5,180 bases of DNA from an uncultured Veillonella sp. (GTDB lineage: Bacteria; Bacillota_C; Negativicutes; Veillonellales; Veillonellaceae). This document shows positions 1 to 5,180 of this stretch, piece by piece. The DNA is taken from the NCBI GenBank assembly GCA_900765235.1, contig CAAFRK010000008.1, positions 1-5,180 on the forward strand, in the 5' to 3' direction. How positions within the stretch are numbered: position 1 is the stretch's first letter; each line of letters opens with the position of its first letter. The position numbers and the translations under genes are program-made. Below the pieces are notes generated by a model. The model worked only from the letters and a program-made list of their open reading frames with translations, was not told the DNA's origin and did no database searches.

Positions 1-24
1 GTGTATTTTGCTCATCGCCCTTAA
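1..24 (+). CDS. Possible 3' end of an upstream gene (seven codons plus stop)
   Basis: Frame 1 reads VYFAHRP followed by TAA at 22-24, just before and overlapping the dnaE ribosome binding site. This is the usual spacing for a tightly packed operon, so it could be the tail of an upstream gene. The other two forward frames stay open across this stretch, and seven codons are far too few to identify a family. In related Firmicutes the gene before dnaE is often whiA, but nothing here supports that specifically. This is a weak call. Confidence 0.22.
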   Translation: MYFAHRP

Positions 25-32
25 AGGAGGTG
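23..32 (+). promoter_or_regulatory. Strong ribosome binding site for dnaE
   Basis: AAAGGAGGTG matches the complement of the Firmicute 16S rRNA 3' end over ten bases. The AGGAGG core (25-30) lies six bases before the ATG at 37. This fixes the dnaE start, and the protein aligns with the family from this Met onward. Confidence 0.9.
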
Positions 33-36
33 TACC

Positions 37-3000
37 ATGCAGCCATTTGTACATTTACATAGTCATACAGAGTTTAGTTTGCTAGACGGTATCAGTCGTT
101 TGCCTGACATGGTACGTCGTGCGAAGGAGTTAAATCAGCCAGCCATTGCCATTACAGATCACGGCAATATGTACGCAGCCATTTATTTTTATAAGGAATG
201 TATGGCCCAAGGCGTTAAACCGATTATTGGATGTGAAGTATATGTCACAGAAGGTAGCCGTCTTGATAAGCAGGAAGGTCGCAGCCGTGAACGATTAAAA
301 CATCTCATTCTATTAGCGGAGACCATGGAAGGGTATCGAAATCTCGTTAAAATCGTGTCGAAAGCCTCTACTGAAGGGTTTAATTATAAGCCTCGTGCAG
401 ATCGCGATTTATTGCGTCAATACAGTAAAGGCATAATTGCCCTTAGTGCTTGTATTCAAGGGGAAATCCCTCAGTATATTTTGCAAGATAATATGGAAGG
501 TGCCAAGCGATCCATCGAATGGTATATCGAGACGTACGGCAAGGATAATTTCTTCTTAGAAATCCAGAATCATGGCTTGCCAGAGGAGGCAAAGGCTCAA
601 GAGGAGCTCATTAAGCTTAGTAAGGAATACGGCCTTGGCATCGTAGCGTCTAATGACTTCCACTATGTCTTAAAAGAGGATGCAGATGCGCAGGATATTA
701 AGGTATGTATTTCTACAGGTCGTCGCCGTGCTGAGGTAGATCGTTTAAAATTTCCAAATGATGAGTTCTATCTAAAATCTGGGGATGAGATGGCGGAGCT
801 ATTTGGACATATTCCTGGAGCCATGGAAAACACCTTAAAAATTGCAGAGCGCTGCAATGTAGAGTTTAATTTCGATGAACATCACTTGCCGCACTTTGAT
901 GTGCCAGAAGGGGAAACGTCTAAAACCTATTTACGTAAGGTTTGTGAACGAGAAATTCCACGTCTCTATGGTGAAACATCTGAAGCATTACAAAAACGTT
1001 TAGACTACGAGTTAGATGTAATTGGTACCATGGGCTTTGAGGATTACTTCCTTATTGTATGGGATTATGTACGCTATGCCCGTGAGCATGACATTTTAGT
1101 AGGTCCTGGTCGTGGTTCGGCGGCAGGGTCCGTAGTAGCCTATCTATTAGGCATTACAGGCCTTGATCCATTGAAGTATGATTTGCTCTTTGAACGGTTC
1201 TTAAATCCTGAGCGGGTAAGCATGCCTGATATCGATATTGACTTCTGCTATGAAAAGCGTGGTCAAGCCATCGAATATGTAACTCGAAAATACGGCCAAG
1301 CTCGCGTATCTCAGATCATTACCTTTGGTACTGAGGCAGCTCGTGCCGTTATCCGAGACGTAGGTCGTGTGCTCGACTTGCCACTAGCTGAAGTAAACCG
1401 CATTGCTAAGATGATTCCCAATGAACTGGGGATTACACTAGATAAGGCTCTGCAAGGCAAGGAGCTAAAAGCTTTATACGAAGCTGATTCAAACGTTAAA
1501 GAGTTATTTGATTTTGGTAAAAAGCTAGAAGGGATTGCGCGCAATTCGTCCACTCATGCGGCGGGTGTCGTAATTTCTGCAGATCCTCTAGATGACCATG
1601 TACCGGTACAAAATGCCAATGATGAAGGCTTTGTAACGCAGTACGATAAGGATAACATCGAGGAATTGGGCCTTTTAAAAATGGACTTCTTGGGTCTCCG
1701 TACCTTAACGGTTATGGGGGATGCCTTAAAGCTCATCAAGGCGAACCGTGGTATAGACCTTGATTTAGATGCTATTCCATTAGACGATAAGGCAGCTTGT
1801 GATATCCTCACAAAAGGTGATACCTCTGGTGTATTCCAGCTCGAATCGGAAGGTATTACAAAGCTCGTTATGGACCTTAAGCCTGAACATTTCGAAGACT
1901 TAATTCCATTGGTTGCCTTGTACCGTCCAGGCCCATTGGGCTCTGGCATGGTGGCGGACTTTATCGACCGCCGTCATGGTAAAAAAGAGGTTACCTATTT
2001 ACATCCAATTTTGGAACCGATTTTGAAAGATACCTTTGGTGTAATCTTGTACCAAGAACAGGTTATGCAGATTGCATCCGCCATGGGCGGCTTCTCCCTT
2101 GGTCAAGCGGACTTAATGCGTCGCGCCATGGGTAAGAAAAAGGAATCTGTACTAAAGGCTCAACGTGAATCCTTTATTCAAGGTTCTATTAACAATGGCA
2201 TAGAAGAGTCCATTGCGAACGAAGTATTTGACTTGCTCGTATACTTTGCAGGCTATGGCTTTAATAAATCACATAGTGCGGCTTATGCGTACATTGCGTA
2301 CCAAACGGCGTATTTGAAGGCTCACTATTTCCCTGAATTCATGGCTGCTACCATGACTAGCTTTATGCAGAACATGCAGAAATTGACGTATTATATCAAT
2401 GCCTGCAAGAAGCATAATGTTAAGGTGCTAGGCCCAGATATTAACTATTCTGAGCGCAGCTTTGCCGTGCAAGGCGATGCTATTCGCTTCGGCCTTGGGG
2501 GCATTAAGAACGTAGGGGACAATGCTATCGATCGCTTGATTACTGAGCGTAATGAGCACGGTCTTTACACGGATATTGTGGACTTCTGCAAACGTGTTGA
2601 TAATAAGGTTGTTAATAAACGACTTCTTGAAAGTCTCATTCGCTGCGGTGCCATGGATGGTTTCAAAGAAAACCGAAACCAATTGTTGCATATGTATGAA
2701 AGCGCACAAGCTGTTGGTGCTAAAGAGCAAAAGGATGCCGCTATGGGCACCATGAGTCTCTTTGGCGATATAGAGGAGTCTGTAGATTTCATCCCTGTTC
2801 CTAATGTGGAGGATTTATCGGAAGACGATAAATTGAAGGATGAAAAAGAATATACAGGCTTTTACATCACAGGCCATCCATTGCAAGGCTATGCTAAGGA
2901 ATTAGAGGGCCTCTTTGAACTGGGTGCTCTCGTAGAAAATCCAGAGCGATATGACGGTCAAACCATTACCTTTGGCGGTTTGATTGAAAATAAGACGGAC

Positions 3001-3444
3001 CGTATGACAAGACGAAACGAGGTTATGTCTATTCTTCGTATCGAAGATTACTCTGGTGCGGCCAATGTAGTGGCATTCCCGAAGGTCTTTAGTCAAAGCC
3101 AACAGTTCCTTGCTGTTGATATGATCGTTAAGGTAAAAGGCCGCGTTGATGCGGATGAAAAGGGTGTGCAAATTATTGCAGACCGCATTATGCCTTTAAA
3201 GGTAAACTATAGTCAGGCTAAGCATGTGGCTATTCATATTTATAGCCAATATGACACGCCAGAAAATAGTGAAGCCTTAAAACGGCTGTTAACGAACACC
3301 GCAGGCTCTGTGCCAACATCACTATATTTGCACCGTCAACGGAAGCGCATTAACTTGCCACCGAATATGTGCTTTGACCCTAGTGATGAATCTATCAAGG
3401 CTATTGAAGCTGTCTTAGGTGATGGCTCTGTAGAGGTGCAATAA
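37..3444 (+). CDS. dnaE: DNA polymerase III alpha subunit (DnaE)
   Basis: Family C replicative DNA polymerase that extends DNA 5'->3' at the replication fork. It is full length: 1135 residues against about 1115 in B. subtilis DnaE and 1160 in E. coli.

Domains in order: an N-terminal PHP domain (about 1-280) with HLHSHTEF at 6-13 and likely metal ligands H8, H10, D17, H42, E67, H89, C139, D207 and H209; the palm and catalytic core, with GPGRGSAAGS at 356-365, MPDIDIDF at 396-403 (catalytic D398 and D400) and DFLGLRTL from 550 (third catalytic Asp, D550); fingers with YQEQVMQIA (672-680), LGQADLMRRAMGKKK (688-702) and GFNKSHSAAY (741-750); a helix-hairpin-helix region (about 805-880); a clamp-binding-like TMSLF (905-909); an OB fold (about 972-1052); and a C-terminal tail.

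No frameshift or internal stop is seen. Firmicutes usually also carry PolC, so this may be the second polymerase (primer extension, lagging strand) rather than the main one; the window cannot show which. The gene ends in a double stop (TAA TAA, 3442-3447). pyk follows 75 bases later on the same strand. Confidence 0.98.
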   Translation: MQPFVHLHSHTEFSLLDGISRLPDMVRRAKELNQPAIAITDHGNMYAAIYFYKECMAQGVKPIIGCEVYVTEGSRLDKQEGRSRERLKHLILLAETMEGYRNLVKIVSKASTEGFNYKPRADRDLLRQYSKGIIALSACIQGEIPQYILQDNMEGAKRSIEWYIETYGKDNFFLEIQNHGLPEEAKAQEELIKLSKEYGLGIVASNDFHYVLKEDADAQDIKVCISTGRRRAEVDRLKFPNDEFYLKSGDEMAELFGHIPGAMENTLKIAERCNVEFNFDEHHLPHFDVPEGETSKTYLRKVCEREIPRLYGETSEALQKRLDYELDVIGTMGFEDYFLIVWDYVRYAREHDILVGPGRGSAAGSVVAYLLGITGLDPLKYDLLFERFLNPERVSMPDIDIDFCYEKRGQAIEYVTRKYGQARVSQIITFGTEAARAVIRDVGRVLDLPLAEVNRIAKMIPNELGITLDKALQGKELKALYEADSNVKELFDFGKKLEGIARNSSTHAAGVVISADPLDDHVPVQNANDEGFVTQYDKDNIEELGLLKMDFLGLRTLTVMGDALKLIKANRGIDLDLDAIPLDDKAACDILTKGDTSGVFQLESEGITKLVMDLKPEHFEDLIPLVALYRPGPLGSGMVADFIDRRHGKKEVTYLHPILEPILKDTFGVILYQEQVMQIASAMGGFSLGQADLMRRAMGKKKESVLKAQRESFIQGSINNGIEESIANEVFDLLVYFAGYGFNKSHSAAYAYIAYQTAYLKAHYFPEFMAATMTSFMQNMQKLTYYINACKKHNVKVLGPDINYSERSFAVQGDAIRFGLGGIKNVGDNAIDRLITERNEHGLYTDIVDFCKRVDNKVVNKRLLESLIRCGAMDGFKENRNQLLHMYESAQAVGAKEQKDAAMGTMSLFGDIEESVDFIPVPNVEDLSEDDKLKDEKEYTGFYITGHPLQGYAKELEGLFELGALVENPERYDGQTITFGGLIENKTDRMTRRNEVMSILRIEDYSGAANVVAFPKVFSQSQQFLAVDMIVKVKGRVDADEKGVQIIADRIMPLKVNYSQAKHVAIHIYSQYDTPENSEALKRLLTNTAGSVPTSLYLHRQRKRINLPPNMCFDPSDESIKAIEAVLGDGSVEVQ

Positions 3445-3451
3445 TAAATAG

Positions 3452-3485
3452 CTTTCACCAACATTACTACAATAAGAAGTGAAAG
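3452..3485 (+). repeat. Inverted repeat, seven perfect pairs, after dnaE
   Basis: CTTTCAC (3452-3458) is the exact reverse complement of GTGAAAG (3479-3485), separated by 20 bases. The stem is AT-rich with a large loop and no run of T follows, so it does not look like an intrinsic terminator. Its right arm is shared with the hairpin at 3479-3509, so only one of the two can form at a time. The pairing is read directly from the sequence; any function is inference. Confidence 0.45.
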
Positions 3486-3509
3486 ATTCAATATAGAAAT
3501 TGCTTTCAT
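3479..3509 (+). promoter_or_regulatory. Hairpin directly before the pyk ribosome binding site
   Basis: TGAAAG (3480-3485) pairs with CTTTCA (3503-3508). After a three-base bulge (3486-3488), CAAT (3489-3492) pairs with ATTG (3499-3502), leaving a six-base loop (3493-3498). A G-U pair at 3479/3509 could extend it. The stem ends one base short of the AGGAGG of pyk, so it could affect ribosome access or shape the mRNA 5' end after processing. It competes with the stem at 3452-3485. Stability was not computed and chance pairing in AT-rich sequence remains possible. Confidence 0.4.
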
Positions 3510-3516
3510 AGGAGGA
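3510..3516 (+). promoter_or_regulatory. Ribosome binding site for pyk
   Basis: AGGAGGA lies with its AGGAGG core (3510-3515) four bases before the ATG at 3520. The spacing is slightly short but the match is strong. It sets the start at MKRTKIVCTVGP, which is where pyruvate kinases normally begin. Confidence 0.85.
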
Positions 3517-3519
3517 AAG

Positions 3520-5180
3520 ATGAAACGTACAAAAATCGTATGTACTGTAGGTCCGGGAACGGATAAATTTGGTATTTTAGAAGATATGATGCGAGCGGGC
3601 ATGAACGTGGCTCGTTTTAACTTCTCTCATGGATCTCATGAAGAGCAAGTAGAACGCATGCAAATGGTGCGTGATGCGGCGATGATCGTAAATAAACCAA
3701 TCGCTTTATTGCTCGATACGAAAGGTCCAGAGGTGCGCCTCGGTCTATTTAAAGAGGGCAAGGTATTCCTTGAAGCAGGCCAACAATTTACGTTGACTAC
3801 CGATGATGTGGAAGGCACAAAAGAGATTAGCTCCGTCAACCACAAAGGTCTTGTAAGTGATGTGTCCGTAGGGGATAAAATTTTATTGGCCGATGGTCTT
3901 GTAACACTTACTATCGATGCTATCGAAGGTAATAATATCATTACCACCGTTCAAAATAGCGGTGAAATCGGTAACCGTAAACGCGTAGCAGTGCCAGGCG
4001 TAGCACTTAGCTTGCCACCTGTATCTGAACAAGACGAAGCGGACTTGCGCTTTGGTTGCCAACAAGGGGTAGACTTTGTAGCTGCATCCTTCATGCAACG
4101 TGGGAAAGATATTGTAGCCATTCGTCGTATTCTTGAATCCGAACAAAAGGATATTAAGATTATCGCAAAAATTGAAAATGCAGAAGGCGTTAAAAATATT
4201 GATGAAATCTTGGAAGTAGCAGACGGTCTTATGGTGGCTCGTGGTGACCTCGGTGTAGAAATTCCTGCAGAAGAGGTGCCAGTACTTCAAAAGATGATGA
4301 TCGAAAAATGTAACAACTTGGGTAAACCAGTTATTACGGCTACACAAATGCTTGAATCTATGATTCAAAATCCACGTCCTACACGTGCGGAAGCAAGTGA
4401 CGTAGCCAATGCCATTTTGGATGGCACAGATGCCATCATGCTATCTGGTGAAACGGCAAACGGTGCTTACCCTGTAGAAGCAGTTACGACTATGACACGT
4501 ATTGCAGAGGTAACAGAAAAAGCGTCTATTTACGACAGCAAGAGCCGTGCTCGCCAAGATGATGACATGACTACTACTAGTGCCGTATGTTTAGCGAGTG
4601 TGCGTATTGCTCAAAACCTTGGGGCTGCTGCAATTTTGACATGTACTGAATCTGGTCATACTGCACTTAGTGTGGCACGTCATCGTCCAGATTGTAAAAT
4701 TATTGCTGTTACACCTCATGAAGAAACAATTCGTCGTATGCAATTGTGCTGGGGCGTAGAGGCTATCAAAGGCCATGAAATCATCAACTCTGATGAAATG
4801 GTAAAACAAGCTATTACAGGTGCTCTTGGCACTGGTGCTATCGAGTCTGGTGATCTTGTAGTTGTTACCGCTGGTGTGCCATCCGGTGCAACTGGTACTA
4901 CAAACATGATTCGCGTTCACATCGCGGGCCAAGTGCTCTTGTCTGGTAATGGTATTTTACGTAAATCCGTAACAGGTAATGTATTCGTTGCGGCTAATCA
5001 TAAAGGTAATTATGAAAGCTTCAAAGATGGCGACATCCTCGTGGTGGGCACAATGGAGCCTGAATTGATGGCTATTGCAAAACGTGCAGGAGGCATTATC
5101 GCTGTTGAAGACGGTTATACCTCTGACAGTGCTATTGCTGGCATTACCTATGGTATTCCTGTAATTTTAGGTGCTAAAAA
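3520..5180 (+). CDS. pyk: Pyruvate kinase with C-terminal PEP-utilizer-like domain (3' end cut off)
   Basis: Converts phosphoenolpyruvate and ADP to pyruvate and ATP in the cytoplasm, the last step of glycolysis. The frame has no stop from the ATG to the window edge: 553 full codons plus two bases. Bacillus-type enzymes of about 585 residues suggest 30-40 codons are missing.

Visible features: start MKRTKIVCTVGP; ARFNFSHG (31-38) with substrate- and K+-site residues R32, N34 and S36; DTKGPEVR (66-73) leading into the B domain (about 70-170); IIAKIENAEG (214-223) with catalytic K217 and Mg ligand E219; MVARGDLGVE (238-247) with Mg ligand D243; ITATQMLESM (272-281) with T275. The spacings E219-D243-T275 equal those of rabbit muscle E271-D295-T327. 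The C domain (about 345-470) has TESGHTA (376-382), the likely effector-phosphate loop.

From about 475 onward is the extra domain found in many Firmicute enzymes, resembling the phosphohistidine domain of PPDK and PTS enzyme I. Its usual TSHAA reads TSDSA here (534-538). E71 suggests K+ dependence. Probably co-transcribed with dnaE. In a lactate-using Negativicute, flux through this step may be limited, but that is inference. Confidence 0.97.
   Translation, partial: MKRTKIVCTVGPGTDKFGILEDMMRAGMNVARFNFSHGSHEEQVERMQMVRDAAMIVNKPIALLLDTKGPEVRLGLFKEGKVFLEAGQQFTLTTDDVEGTKEISSVNHKGLVSDVSVGDKILLADGLVTLTIDAIEGNNIITTVQNSGEIGNRKRVAVPGVALSLPPVSEQDEADLRFGCQQGVDFVAASFMQRGKDIVAIRRILESEQKDIKIIAKIENAEGVKNIDEILEVADGLMVARGDLGVEIPAEEVPVLQKMMIEKCNNLGKPVITATQMLESMIQNPRPTRAEASDVANAILDGTDAIMLSGETANGAYPVEAVTTMTRIAEVTEKASIYDSKSRARQDDDMTTTSAVCLASVRIAQNLGAAAILTCTESGHTALSVARHRPDCKIIAVTPHEETIRRMQLCWGVEAIKGHEIINSDEMVKQAITGALGTGAIESGDLVVVTAGVPSGATGTTNMIRVHIAGQVLLSGNGILRKSVTGNVFVAANHKGNYESFKDGDILVVGTMEPELMAIAKRAGGIIAVEDGYTSDSAIAGITYGIPVILGAK

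Noticed and set aside
1554..1949. Minus-strand open frame of 131 codons inside dnaE, and the adjacent one at 1311-1553
   Set aside because: Both are opposite the conserved polymerase core and are Ser/Arg/Pro-rich shadow translations without a family match.
2552..2755. Plus-strand 67-codon frame overlapping dnaE out of frame
   Set aside because: The dnaE frame here encodes the conserved helix-hairpin-helix region without interruption, and the alternative frame gives no recognisable protein.
3468..3473. TACAAT as a -10 box for a pyk promoter
   Set aside because: It differs from TATAAT by one base, but no -35-like sequence lies 16-18 bases upstream, and such hexamers are frequent in AT-rich gaps.
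3452..3490. Intrinsic terminator after dnaE
   Set aside because: The stem is only seven pairs, AT-rich, with a 20-base loop and no T-run after it, so termination between dnaE and pyk is not supported.
3883..4368. Minus-strand open frame of 161 codons inside pyk
   Set aside because: It lies wholly opposite a well-conserved pyruvate kinase frame, has Cys/Phe/His-rich composition typical of antisense shadows, and shows no recognisable domain.
4591..4932. Minus-strand 113-codon frame inside pyk, with a 63-codon one in another frame
   Set aside because: Cys/Thr/Ser-rich antisense of the conserved pyruvate kinase C domain; no family resemblance.

Overview
The window holds two head-to-tail housekeeping genes on the + strand. 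The first is a complete dnaE (DNA polymerase III alpha subunit, 1135 codons). The second is pyk (pyruvate kinase), which is open to the right edge of the window with 553 complete codons visible. Together they cover about 98% of the sequence. Moderate-to-low GC, strong AGGAGG-type ribosome binding sites and a pyruvate kinase with the extra C-terminal PEP-utilizer-like domain all point to a Firmicute. The protein sequences look most like Negativicutes, with Veillonella or a close relative my best guess. That assignment is recognition from memory, not a search.

Layout: positions 1-36 are a leader with a near-perfect Shine-Dalgarno sequence and possibly the last codons of an upstream gene. Positions 37-3444 are dnaE, ending in a double TAA. 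Positions 3445-3519 are a 75-base gap with two hairpins that share one arm and cannot form together, then the pyk ribosome binding site. Positions 3520-5180 are pyk, missing roughly its last 30-40 codons. No convincing terminator or promoter is visible in the gap, so the two genes are probably co-transcribed.

There is no mobile element, CRISPR array, RNA gene or plainly novel system here. The most interesting point is a detail of pyruvate kinase. In the C-terminal domain, the usual Thr-Ser-His (TSH) motif reads Thr-Ser-Asp. In Bacillus subtilis this motif has been linked to the influence of pyruvate kinase on DNA replication, and here pyk lies directly behind a replicative polymerase gene. 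Smaller points are an atypical sliding-clamp motif in DnaE, an apparently intact metal site in its PHP domain, and the alternative hairpins in front of pyk.
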